From positions 8,990,001 through 9,054,000 of the forward strand of contig CP141150.1 in NCBI GenBank assembly GCA_035235625.1: a stretch of DNA of 64,000 nucleotides. The letters are read 5' to 3'. This document shows positions 1-9,525 of the stretch, piece after piece. Below the pieces are notes generated by a model. That model made no database searches, had not been told where the DNA came from, and was given only the letters and a program-made list of their open reading frames with translations. Numbering within the stretch: position 1 is the first letter of the stretch; each line of letters starts with the position of its first letter. Origin of the DNA: Saururus chinensis (taxonomy: Eukaryota; Streptophyta; Magnoliopsida; Piperales; Saururaceae). Both the position numbers and the translations under genes were made by a program.

Positions 1-1477
1 TCCGTTGATTTTTGTCAGGATCCGCTTTGCCTCACCGCCACGAGTCCGTAGGTACCGGCCATGACCGCCGCCATGGCCTCTTCGCTCATCCACGAGGTAC
101 CGAACCTTTTTTCGGGTTTTTCTCTCCTTCAATCCCGTTTTTGCACTGTGGGTGTACGATTTTGACATCGTTTGCGGCCGCTCTCAACTAGACTTATGTT
201 TAGTTGGCCGCTAGGAACCCATAGACACTGGTTGGAGCCGCCGCCATGCTTTCTTTGCTCCGTGGTGAGCTACCGATCTTTTGGTCGGGTTTTTGTTACT
301 ATTCACATCTCACTGTCCGTGGGATGTTTTGGACGCCGGTGTGTTTCCGGTCGTCGTCCGGCCATCGGATGGACTCTGTCCAGCCTACCTCGACCCAGTG
401 TCGGTAGGGGGTTGCCGTTTCCGACCCCACCTCGCCCCTATTGCCTTGCTCCGCCCGATTAGACGCTTTAGGTGCGTCTTGGGCCGTGGTCATCGGCGAG
501 CCGTATGCTATTTGGCCATTATGGGCTCTGCCCCGGCTCGGCGACAGTGAGGGTCAGCCCCACTTGGTCTAATTATATTACCGCTCGGAATGGGCCGCTT
601 GTCATTTGCCCTATACCGTGCGAGATGCATAGCCGCCCGCACCATGGGTATTGGTTGTGGGTGGCGATCGGCGATGTCGCCGCTTTGATTGACCACAGTT
701 AAGGGCCTTAGCCCTGTTGGCTTTTGTGGGCCTTGGGTCGCCCCCTTTCAGCCCTTTCCCCTGCCCTTTGGGCCGGGTGTGCATGTGGCCACGCGTGTGC
801 TTTTGGGTTTAGGCGCCGCATTTGCGCCGCCTAACCATCGGTTGGCTTTGCCACCGAGTGGAGTTGACCACTAGAGCTGTCCTCCACCTCTCCTTTGGTT
901 CTCGAGCGTTGCCCCATGCTCTCCGCCCGTATGTGGGCCTTTGTTGACCGAAATCGCCGCCGTTGGGTGCTGTCCACGGCCGATTTTGACGTCTTTGTGG
1001 CCGGCTGAGCACGTTTTAGCCACCGGCCGATCTTCAGTGTACACCATCGACTTTGGGTCGCACCGCCACATATGTTGGCTTGACATTTCTCCCGGCCACC
1101 CTGGTGTGCCGCCGTGGATCGCGGGTTTTACCGCTTTGAGTTCTGACACTCTGTTTGGCCGTGATAGTTCCGGCGCATCCTAAAATCCTCGGGACAGCAG
1201 CTCTCTCAGCTAGGCAATGGTTTGACCGCCAACTCCGCCGCCGACGCCGCCACCGTCGTGTGCTCGCCATCGAACGTCATGATTACGAGGTAGGGGAGCT
1301 TTGAACTCGTAAATTCATGAAGCATGCTTTGAATGAGTTGCAGCATGCTAGGATTGTATGATTCCATGCTTGGATGTTAAGTAACGATCCGATTGCATGA
1401 TGTGCGTGTAAGCATGATTGTATGGTATGATTGATATGCATGAGATGTATGCATGTTTTACGGATGTGGATTATGTA

Positions 1478-1790
1478 TGCGCTGGCGATGGCTAGCAAAT
1501 ATGTCAGTATGCTATGTATGGGTTATGCACGTGCTAGTGATGGGTAGCGTGCATGTTTGAAGTATGTATGAATGTGTGTGTGCACGTGCTAGAGATGACT
1601 AGCGTGTACGTTTGATGTATGCATGTGCTAGTGATGGCTAGCGTGCATGTTTGATGTATGTGTGAATGTATGCATGTGCTAGTGATGGCTAGCGTGCATG
1701 TTTGACGTGTGGATGCATGTGCTAGTGATGGCTAGCGTGCATGTTTGACGTGTGGATGCATGTGCTAGTGATGGCTAGCGTGCATATTTG
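1478..1790 (+). repeat. Minisatellite a of family-A LTR
   Basis: About six to seven units of roughly 42 bp. Each later unit contains GCTAGTGATGGCTAGC, a 5-bp stem (GCTAG/CTAGC) with a 6-base loop, followed by GTGCATGTTTG. The 3' units are the most alike, so the array looks homogenised from that side. Confidence 0.85.
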
Positions 1791-2552
1791 TAAGTTATGT
1801 ATGTATGACCGTATGTATATGTTGTACGTATGTGTGAGACATACGTATGTATGATGGCATTTTGCCTATGCTTTGGATGTGCGTAAGTGTATGTGGGCAG
1901 AGATATGGGCGATGGACAGTAAGAGGTGACAGAAGCTCTGTCTGAATTTGGATGCGGTTGTGTAAGCGTATGACAGAGGATATGAGTATGACGGGCAAGG
2001 ATTAGAATGGATCAGTTTGGGGTGGATTGTATGTTGGGCATTTGTCAGACAGTAAGAGTGTTCATAATTGTACAAGCATAACGTACAGATTATGAAGTGA
2101 AAAGTAAGTATTATAAGTGAGGTATAAGTAAGAGGGCGACAACTGGGTTGGCTCTGAGGAGCGTTATTTGAAGATGTCAGTGTAAGCTGATTTGGCCATA
2201 AGATGGATGGCGAAGTATGTAAGACTGTAAGGGTTTGGTGTACGATGAGTTTTGTCCATGATGTGGACGGGTAAGTGAAGTTTGCTGCCTTGACGAACTG
2301 GGGTTTCGATCGGGCTCAGCTTCGGTGTGATCAGTCGAGGACTGTGAGTTTGTGTGGCATAATTATACCGCATAATATATTTAATTCAAACTTGAATTAT
2401 AAGCACAGCTAATGATAGCGTTGTGAGTTTGAGACCTGAGGGTTCGACGGATTAAGTTCCGTGTTTGAGCTGGCCGCTCATGAGTTGGCCGAGCTTTTAT
2501 CATGTCTTGCCATGGTGTTTATCCTGCGGGATGTTGTCTGTGTGCTATGTAG

Positions 2553-2785
2553 AGCACCGGACGTCTGATGCTCTGCTGAGAGCGACGCTTCTGTTTTGGT
2601 CTGTGTGCTGTGTAAGCCCAGACGTTTGATGCTCTGTTGAGAGCGATGTACGTTTCTGAGTTTGTCTGCGTGCTGTATGAAGCCCGCACGTGCGATGCTC
2701 TGCCGAGAGCGACGTATGTTTCGATTTGGTCCGTGTGCCGTGTAAGCCCGTACGTTTGATGCTCTGTTGAGAGCGTTGTATGTTT
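2553..2785 (+). repeat. Minisatellite b of family-A LTR
   Basis: Four units of about 62 bp. Each carries a GCTCT-N4-AGAGC stem-loop (loops GCTG, GTTG, GCCG, GTTG) and a GTGTGCYGTGTAAGCCC-like segment. The inverted copy at 15150-15470 has five units, so unit number has changed since the two LTRs separated. Confidence 0.85.
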
Positions 2786-2854
2786 TCGCCCAAGAGTGGC
2801 ACTGTACGTTTACGCCCAAGTGGCATCGTATGTTTTACGCCCAAGAGTGGCAAT

Positions 2855-2994
2855 GGTACTATAAGACCCATTATGGTGGGCAATTCTCTGGCACTATAAG
2901 ACCCATTATGGTGGGCAATTCTATGGCACTATAAGACCCATTATGGTGGGCGATTCTATGGCACTATAAGACCCATTATGGTGGGCAACTGTAT
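2855..2994 (+). repeat. Minisatellite c of family-A LTR
   Basis: Four nearly identical units of 35 bp, each with ACTATAAGACCCATTATGG and then TGGGCAATTC. CCCA-TTATGG-TGGG can form a short stem-loop. The other complete copy of this LTR has only two units. Confidence 0.9.
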
Positions 2995-3214
2995 GACCCC
3001 TTATGTGTGGGTGTTTATGTTTGCGCGCTCAGGTAAGTAGTATCATGGATCTACTCTTACCTGTTTGATCCAGTGCCCCATGAGCATTGGTGTGCCTTAC
3101 CTTCGGAAAAGTCCATTGCGTCTAGTCACTCCCCGGAGGTTAAGGTGTTGCCCCAGTGGCATTCTTTTCCATTTCGACGTTGGAGCTTATTAGTTGTAAT
3201 GAGCCTCAGTGGTC

Positions 3215-3560
3215 GTTGATATGTGTAAGATTATGAGTACGACTGTATGAGTGTGAGTACGACTGTATGTGTATGAGCAGGACTGTAAGTGTATGAGTAT
3301 GAGCAGGACTGTAAGTGTATGAGTATGAGTAAGACTGTAAGCATATGAGTATGAGTAAGACTGTAAGCGTATGAGTATGAGCACGATTGTAAGAGTATGA
3401 GTACGATTGTGAGAATATGGTTCTGAGTAAGACAGTAAGTATGATTTTGTGCGGTATCGTACGAGTAAGGTCGTACGAGTCTGATTGTACGAGTAAGGTC
3501 GTACATGTATGGGTAAGCTGTATGAGTGAGCATACGATTGTACGAGTAAGATCGTACAAG
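3215..3560 (+). repeat. Minisatellite d of family-A LTR
   Basis: An irregular array of 20-26 bp units of the type GTATGAGTATGAGTAAGACT. It passes at about 3460 into three units containing GTACGAGTAAGGTCGTAC or a close variant, a 6-bp stem with a 6-base loop. The long open frames on the minus strand (rich in His, Tyr, Ser and Thr) come from this array and are not proteins. Confidence 0.8.
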
Positions 3561-3649
3561 TATGCGTATGTTGTATGAGTATGCGTACGGTGGTACGAGT
3601 AAATTGTATGACCCTGGATAAGGGTGTTTGTGTAAGTTGTTTGGATAGT

Positions 3650-3826
3650 ATGATTTTGGCACGATGGTGCCTTTGGTATGATTCTGGCACGATGGTGCCT
3701 TTGGTATGATTCTGGCACGATGGCGCCTTCGGTATGATTTTGGCACGATGATGCCTTGATATGATTTTGGCACGATGGTGCCTTCGGTATGTCTGTGGCA
3801 CGATGGTGCCTTTGGTATGATCGTAT
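3650..3826 (+). repeat. Minisatellite e of family-A LTR
   Basis: Six units of about 29 bp, TTTGGTATGATTCT followed by GGCACGATGGTGCC. The second part is a 5-bp stem (GGCAC/GTGCC) around GATG. The inverted copy has about three units. Confidence 0.9.
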
Positions 3827-3945
3827 GCGTTTGAGCATGTTTATGATTATGATATGCTTTTGCTTCATGTTTGAGTTGCATGATGTATGCATTTTTGAAC
3901 TCGGAGTTCACCGTTTGGGATTTCCCCTACTGGGTATTTTCCTAC

Positions 3946-3961
3946 TGAGTATGAAAATACT
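3946..3961 (+). promoter_or_regulatory. Stem-loop in LTR 3' region, conserved between copies
   Basis: GAGTATGAAAATACTC forms a perfect 6-bp stem with a GAAA loop and is followed by ACCC. It is present in the inverted copy (14232-14247), slightly reduced in the old copy (50793-50806), and as a perfect palindrome in a different LTR (59192-59209). The position, about 500 bases from the LTR end, suggests a role in the LTR transcript such as 3'-end formation or packaging; that is inference. Confidence 0.55.
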
Positions 3962-4456
3962 CACCCTACTATTTTTAGCCCCGTTGTACGGGAGGTTTTG
4001 CAGGTTGTGCGGAGAGCTCCTGGTGATGGACGCTCGTTTCAGCGGTGGATTGATTCCCGTTGACTCAGGTATCTGCTTGACTCTCTGCGAGTTTATTTGT
4101 GCCACGATCTCCTGTATTGGGTGAGATGAGAACATAAGATGTTTATTCTGGACTTTCATTTGGATCAGTCAGTGGACTGTTATGGGACTTGTACTCAGGG
4201 ATGCCTGGGAGAGTGATTTGTATTTAAAAGTCTATGATCATAGCAAATTTATTCGTACGTGTGTTTTCGAGTAGCGCCTGAGGATATTTGCTTTGGCCGT
4301 ACGATGATTGACCGTATGTGGATGTTTTATGTTTTAAATTATAAACTGTTTTATCAGGTTTTGGTTTCGTCATTTTTCCTCCGATTTACAGACGTTATAT
4401 TGAAAAAAATTTCCGTGAATTTTAAGGAAAATGTGTGAAAAATCTCGGGCGTTACA

Positions 4457-5639
4457 AAAGGTGCTTGATTGAGAAAACTAGGAGACAAAGGCAAAGCAAT
4501 AAGGGATAGAACTTTAAGACTTGAAGGTTAGCAACAAAAGAAGAAGGTGATCTAAATAAGTGGGAGTTGTGTTATACTCATCATGAGAAGTTGGTGGTTT
4601 GCTTGTGTCATATAAGATCTTACGTATTAGTGTATTGATTTTAAGTTAAGAGTGGTTATCGTGGTAATTTACCTTAGTTAAGGTTTTTCACGTAAAAATT
4701 CTTGTGTGATTGTGCATGCTTGTAGTTTGAATTGTTGATAGATTGATCATGAATGCGCATATAGATTAGGTTTTTATTGTTTATGTCATATAAATAAATT
4801 TTTGCACATAAAAGCTAGAAATCTTAATTCTTAGTTTGTTAAAAGTACTAGTTTTATGAGTAATTTAGTAATAATTAAAATGTATTTCTAAATGGATACT
4901 ATTAGGGATTGTAATAATGTCATGATAATAGTATTTTGTTATATTTATTAATGGGATTTTATCATAATATGAACTTTTGAATATTATTATATACTCTAAA
5001 TGATATTTTAAATGTTTTGGATGACTGGATTTGAATCGTAGTTCTTCGGCCTGCAAATTGGGAAGTGTCGGGAGTTAGACTCCTAAATACTGCCTATTAA
5101 GGCAGATGACACGCTCATAAATTAGGATATCATTGAAAAATCTCTTTTATTTTAATATTGTTGCCCCACGAACATGGGTATATGTCACTTTGGTATCAAT
5201 GGTATTTTAAAAATAAAGGATTTATCAAATTTTGTGAATGATTTATCATATTCCGTGAATAAATGATTTGTCTGATTAGTAAATATATTATTTTTCTACA
5301 TCAACTTTGATATTTGAGTGCATCTTGAGTTGACCTGGACTAAAGAACAACACCATGACGATGTTTTCCTGATCCAAAAAATAATAATAACAATAATTAT
5401 ATTAATTAATCTTATAATATTTTAAAAACTTATGTCAGAGGATTGTTCCAACTCTTGCACATAATCGAAACAAATTTTATTACAATATTTTGACCCTTGG
5501 GTGGGTTTCACCCTTACATTTGAGGTGTATGCTGGTGTTAGAACTAGCCACCTTCATATTCAATTGCTCTCAATCATCATCACTCGTACTATCTGACTTT
5601 TTTTATTTCCCATACAATACTTTAGCAAGCTCTATTATA
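4457..5639. other. AT-rich intergenic DNA
   Basis: No gene is seen. Around 4670-4720 the text AAGGTTTTTCACGTAAAAAT followed by TCTTGTGTGATTGTGCAT resembles the U5 part of Copia LTRs, but no matching ends were found. The segment 5440-5639 may hold decayed gag sequence continuing from the Copia fragment to its right. Confidence 0.4.
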
Positions 5640-5756
5640 CTAGCAAATCTTTAATCCTTATGTGCCACAAACCAAAGTTGTTCTTTCCCTTATATAAACT
5701 TTTCAACTTTAAAGTTGTTGAACCCCTTTGATGGGATGGTGCCTTAGTTACCACTT
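5640..5756 (-). mobile_element. Ty1/Copia fossil: primer-binding site and gag start
   Basis: Read on the minus strand, TGGTAACTAAGG just inside the LTR resembles the tRNA-Met primer-binding site of plant Copia elements. It is followed by the usual opening of Copia gag, including a segment of the type GKNNFGLWHIRIKDLL (family pattern: F-G-K-N-x-F-x-x-W-x-x-x-M-x-x-x-L). The rest of the internal region has been lost or is unrecognisable. The element is broken at many points and old. Confidence 0.7.
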
Positions 5757-5939
5757 TGTAGAAATTGGTGACGGCCGAAGCCAAAGAAAATTTTAAATAT
5801 AAAGTAAAAGTATGAAAAATAAATAAAGATAGAGACACAAAGATCTATGCGGTTTAACAAGGTACTTACATCAATGATCAAGAGCAAAAAACCTTTCATT
5901 AGTATGTAAAAATTTGGATTATAAGCTTCTCAAGCTTAA

Positions 5940-6563
5940 GGGTTTGTTTGGATTGGTGGAAACAGGAAAAAAGGAAAAGAGAAAGAGAGAGTAAATCTAG
6001 GTGAAAGAGAAACTAGGAGATTCCTAAATATTTTTCACTTTTTGGTTATACAAATGATGTTAAAGAAAATTGATAGTGATAGTGGTAGCAGCAGTGATGG
6101 TAGTAGTTGTGGTGGTAGTGGCGGTGGTGGTAGCGGTGATGGTGGTAGTGATTGTGGCGGTAGCGGCGGTGATGGTGGTGGTGGTGGCTACGATGGTGGT
6201 GGCGGCGGTGACATTAGTGGTAGTGGCGATGGTGGTGGTGGTAGCAGCGATGGTGGTGACGATGACATCAGTGGTAGTAGAAGTGGCAGTGGTATTGACA
6301 GTGGCGGTGAAGGTGGTAGCGGCGGTAGCGGCGATGACAATGGTGGTAGTGGTAATAGCAGTAAGACATAAGTGTTTAATATACTAATTTTCTCCCAAAG
6401 TTTATAGGTTGATGGGTAAAAAATTTTTGGGCCAAATTTTTATCTATTTTTTTTACTTTTTCACTTTAGTTTCTATTTCTTCATTGCACCAAACAATAGA
6501 AACTATGAGATTTTAAAAAGATTCCTTTCTTTTTCTCCGTTTTTTACCAATTTTAGCAGGCTC
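5940..6563. mobile_element. Tourist-like MITE with internal GGT/GGC array, copy 1
   Basis: The ends are GGGTTTGTTTGGATTGGTG and TACCAATTTTAGCAGGCTC, imperfect terminal inverted repeats flanked on both sides by TAA. The GG..TGTTTGG end and 3-bp TAA duplication fit PIF/Harbinger (Tourist) MITEs. Two better copies lie at 30236 and 32554. The MITE sits inside the Copia LTR, just downstream of its TATA-like box. Confidence 0.8.
6072..6362 (+). repeat. GGT/GGC-rich degenerate trinucleotide array
   Basis: About 290 bp of mixed GGT, GGC, AGT and GAT triplets within the MITE. It is open in several frames (Gly/Ser-rich, Val-rich) only because of the repeat. This copy is three times shorter than the arrays at 30.4 and 32.7 kb. 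Confidence 0.9.
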
Positions 6564-6778
6564 TAAGAGAATTCCTCTTATATAAAGAAGCCCCATTCTT
6601 TCCTTACCTTTATCTCACTAAAAAATATCATGTATGAAAACCCGTCGATAAATCCAACCCCTTTTGTTTCTCACTAGAGACAAGCGCCAACCCAAACGCC
6701 CTCTCCCGTAAGGCATCTCACCCATGGTCCAAGTGGGCAAACTCTATCCGAACAGAGTTCAAGTCACTCCAGTCAACA

Positions 6779-7756
6779 GAAAGGCATGCTTCTGATGAGT
6801 CAATTATGAAAAAATATATTAATATTTTTGTATAATAGCTTGAGTTTTAGGAAACAATAATTATCTAACAAATAATATGTATAATCACCAAAAGGTTTCA
6901 GCTCTATCTATGAATATATCTATATTTTGCACTCTATCCTATATTAATTGTTATATTTTAAAAAAAATTTATTGAATAATAAAACCTATAGGGAAAATAA
7001 TCTTACGGTACTATTTTTAAGTACTTAATGACTTAAATTGAACAAAATACAGTTAATAATATAAAATAATTTTTCTACCAAATGAAACTAGTATTATAGA
7101 ACTGAAAATTTTTGGGATAGTCAAATAGCATTATATTATATATGCTAGAGTGGTTAATATGAATAAATAAGTGGTTAATTTATTCATATTAACCACACTA
7201 AGAGTATGCATACCGAGTCAATTCAACGTAATATTGCAGCCAAGACAAGAAATCTTTCGTATCAGTCGCAGAGATACGCATCGTATTCATTCACGTCGAG
7301 TAGGCAAACGTTGAAAGTGATCTGCAATGCCATGCCCATCCCAGGCATTCAATTAGGAAAGTATGACCTGCCGACCTCCATTTAAACCTGAAACAGACCA
7401 GAGGAGAGTGACACCGAGAGATAAAGAGACTGTGGAGGATAGGGCTCCAAAGCTGCCCCACTCTCCCTCTGTAAGTATTTTTTTTATGTGTTTTACTGAC
7501 AATATGCCCAGCATAAGAAAAGCGTGAAATTTGTCGATTTTAGAAATCGATAGCGAATACACTTAACATATATTAGCTGGAGAAGTACTGAATCTAATGT
7601 ACGCTAGTATATGCACCGTCATTCTAATGTGCACCATCATTTTACGGATGAACGGCTCTCATATGTTACTTACGCTGGGCGCTTTATCAACAGGGAGCAT
7701 GAAATGTTTCCTTTCTCCCTCACCCTTTTATCTTATCCATTCCACTGCAACGTCCT
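6779..7756. other. Intergenic DNA upstream of the small gene
   Basis: AT-rich DNA with one Stowaway-like MITE (listed separately). The part from 7200 to 7756 is less AT-rich and probably contains the upstream promoter of the gene starting at 7842. No other gene is seen. Confidence 0.5.
6931..7107. mobile_element. Stowaway-like MITE, decayed
   Basis: It shares the central block TACTTAATGACTTAAATTGAA and the inner TIR wording (CTATATTAATTGTTATATTTT) with better copies at 36113-36313 and 40293-40483. Its ends are weathered. Confidence 0.55.
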
Positions 7757-7762
7757 TATAAA
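7757..7762 (+). promoter_or_regulatory. TATA box of small gene
   Basis: TATAAA in the context CCTTATAAATGC, 80 bases before the ATG at 7842. Transcription would be expected to start near 7788, giving a leader of about 55 bases. Confidence 0.55.
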
Positions 7763-7841
7763 TGCAGTCCCACCCCACTTCTCTAGCCATTCGCTTCTTT
7801 GCTTTGATTAAGTTTGAGTTGAGGCTTAGTTTTTGCTGAAC

Positions 7842-8081
7842 ATGGCAAAAGTCTGCATTTCCAGGTTCATTTCGGAAGCTGCTCCGCCAAGGATGGTCCG
7901 GGCGGCGAGGCAAAGAGTGTCTACGATCCTGGACACCATTGCGGAGGAGGAGAAGGTGGAGGCAGCAGCTTCTGTGACTGATCACCCTGCCCCTTGTGCT
8001 GGTGTTGCTGCGTTTGCGTCGACTTCACGTCAGAGAGAGAACTTGTTGACAAATCCTTTCAAGCCTGTAGCACGGAACTAA
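7842..8081 (+). CDS. Short plant protein of unknown function (79 aa)
   Basis: A single open exon encodes 79 residues beginning MAKVCISRFISEAAPPRMV and ending TNPFKPVARN. The start is the first ATG after a TATA box 80 bases upstream, and an AATAAA signal follows 125 bases after the stop, so the layout is that of a complete small gene. Residues 7-35 (RFISEAAPP, then RxxRQRVSTILDTIAEEE) recall from memory a set of short plant proteins with an N-terminal EVAPP...RRR...LDTIxEEE pattern. I have no name or proven function for them. There is no signal peptide or membrane segment; the C-terminal half is Ala/Ser/Pro-rich and probably disordered. An overlapping frame (7994-8206) is a shadow. It could be a chance frame, but promoter, stop and polyadenylation signal together argue against that. 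Confidence 0.6.
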   Translation: MAKVCISRFISEAAPPRMVRAARQRVSTILDTIAEEEKVEAAASVTDHPAPCAGVAAFASTSRQRENLLTNPFKPVARN

Positions 8082-8205
8082 GGAACTTTCCGCTAGGGTT
8101 GGGGTGTATGATCCATGAAGAAACGATGTCCCTCTACCAAGTTAAGTTGGGTTTGTACATGTGTGGCCACTTTTTGCCTGTTTTTAGTTGGGGTTTTGGC
8201 TTGTA

Positions 8206-8211
8206 AATAAA
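8206..8211 (+). promoter_or_regulatory. Polyadenylation signal of small gene
   Basis: AATAAA, 125 bases after the stop codon at 8081, followed by the T/G-rich TGTAATTTTGTTTTGG typical of plant 3' ends. Confidence 0.5.
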
Positions 8212-8689
8212 ATGCCACATGTAATTTTGTTTTGGTTTTCTATAATTACATACTAATAGGACACATTCGATCGATGTCACACGTTGATGGAATGTACGTT
8301 ATGGAATAACTAAACCCCACCCTAATATTGTCTCACTTCTCAAGTACTTAATTTTATAATTTAAATTTTATAAACTTTTTTAATTTAATTTAATTTTATA
8401 AAACATTTTTATAATTTTTTAAATATACATACCTACCCACGCTCTTCCCCACACCGATGTCAATACTGGAGCCAACATCTTCCTCCGTCAGCCCCTCCCT
8501 CGTAGCCATGGGAAGATTGGGTATGGTCATGGCTGCCAATGATGGCCACATGCAGTGTGGCAATGGCTGGATGCCAAGATGACCTTATCACACCCACATC
8601 AATTATACCTTCCTTACTATTACGGCCAGATCCAGCCATAGCAACGACCATAACTATGGTGAAATTGGTGCTCCCATGGTTGTCGTCGG
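8212..8689. other. Intergenic DNA
   Basis: AT-rich to about 8430, then a less AT-rich stretch with short open frames on both strands and no recognisable product. Confidence 0.4.
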
Positions 8690-8882
8690 TGGAGGGGAAG
8701 CATTTTTCATGTTCCCTCTTTAATGTGAGCTAAGCATAAAGAACACATGAGAGCCGTAGGATTTTAAGATCGGTGGTACACACGCTAACACACGATCTTA
8801 AAATCCTACGGCTCCTAAACATTTTTTACACTTGGCTCACTGTCAAAGTGGAGTATAGAAAACGCTTTTCAATGGTGGAGCC
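8690..8882. mobile_element. Foldback MITE with near-perfect palindromic core
   Basis: Two inverted arms of about 85 bp. The inner 22 bp of each arm (GAGCCGTAGGATTTTAAGAT plus CG) are perfectly complementary across a loop of about 20 bases. The next 25 bp (GTGAGCYAAG...) match well, and the outer parts match loosely (GAAGCATTTTT against AAAGCGTTTTC). Such a transcript would fold into one long hairpin. No autonomous partner or clear target duplication is seen. Confidence 0.75.
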
Positions 8883-8989
8883 ACCCCAGGACTAAGGAGG
8901 TGTGGTCGTTGTTAGGTCTAGAAGGAAGATGCATGATGAGAATGATATTGATATGGAGAAGGAGGAGGAAAGGCTCTCAAACTCTTGGT

Positions 8990-9525
8990 GGCAACACCGT
9001 AGGAGGAGGAAGTGGATTTGGGATACTAGTTGAGAAAATTTATGGAGAAAAATAGAGGGAAAAAGTAAATAAAATAACACTTTTATTCTTGCATTATTGG
9101 GGAAGTGAGACAATAATGGATAACTAAAATGTAGAAGAATTATCCATAATTTGGTTAAACATTTTATCAATTAGAATTGCTACACATCTATATACAATGC
9201 GAAAAATAATGCAATGCAATAACTATTGAAAGGAGGAGGAAAAGCCGACCACTATCTTTGTGCTGACAATAGAGGAGGAAAAAGGGAGGAAGTGGGGTTG
9301 GGGTAACAACTAAGAAAAATCATGGGGATAAATAGGAGTAAAAAGTAAATAAAATAATACTCAAATTTATTTTACTGGTGAAAAAAAATGTTATTGGGAA
9401 GGAAATAGCAGCGTTCATAACTAATATGTAGACTAAGTTAGAACTATCGGTAATTTGGTTAAACATATCATCATCAATTAGAATTGCTAACATTTAAATA
9501 CAACTAGCTACAGCTATAACCATTG
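8990..9525. repeat. Tandem duplication, about 290-bp units
   Basis: The segments 8990-9230 and 9281-9525 align along most of their length. Shared words include AAAAAGTAAATAAAATAA and TAATTTGGTTAAACAT, and ATCAATTAGAATTGCTA. Divergence is visible, so the event is not recent. Nothing coding is duplicated. Confidence 0.7.

Larger units (their letters stand above)
1..4456 (+). mobile_element. Large LTR, family A copy 1, cut by window edge
   Basis: This is the 3' 4.46 kb of a long terminal repeat, probably of a Ty3/gypsy-type element, ending in GGCGTTACA. It was recognised by its collinear match, in opposite orientation, to the complete 5.1-kb copy at 13718-18822. In a 140-base stretch (3065-3200 against 14810-14945) I count about 96% identity by eye. 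The first 1.2 kb is GC-rich, the rest AT-richer and full of minisatellites. The bases after 4456 do not resemble a primer-binding site, so this is a 3' LTR or a solo LTR. No gag or pol is seen; the open frames inside are repeat artefacts. Confidence 0.8.
5757..6778 (-). mobile_element. Ty1/Copia LTR with nested MITE
   Basis: On the minus strand the LTR runs from TGTTGACTGG (6778) to TTTCTACA (5757), directly before the primer-binding site, giving the TG...CA ends expected. Without the MITE insertion at 5940-6563 it is about 395 bp. A TATA-like TTTATATAAG lies at 6575-6584. The U5 part has the common Copia wording ATCTTTGTGTCTCTATC. The 5' boundary is inferred from the TGTTG motif only. Confidence 0.6.

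Noticed and set aside
1478-3826. CRISPR-like regular repeats
   Set aside because: Units are adjacent without unique spacers, and the context is a plant LTR; these are minisatellites.
3190-3911. Three overlapping minus-strand frames of 200-228 codons rich in His, Tyr, Ser and Thr
   Set aside because: They follow LTR minisatellites d and e in all three frames; no family resemblance and no codon bias.
5155-5220. Plus-strand primer-binding-site-like TTTGGTATCAATGG
   Set aside because: No LTR end precedes it and the Copia fragment nearby reads on the opposite strand with its own primer-binding site.
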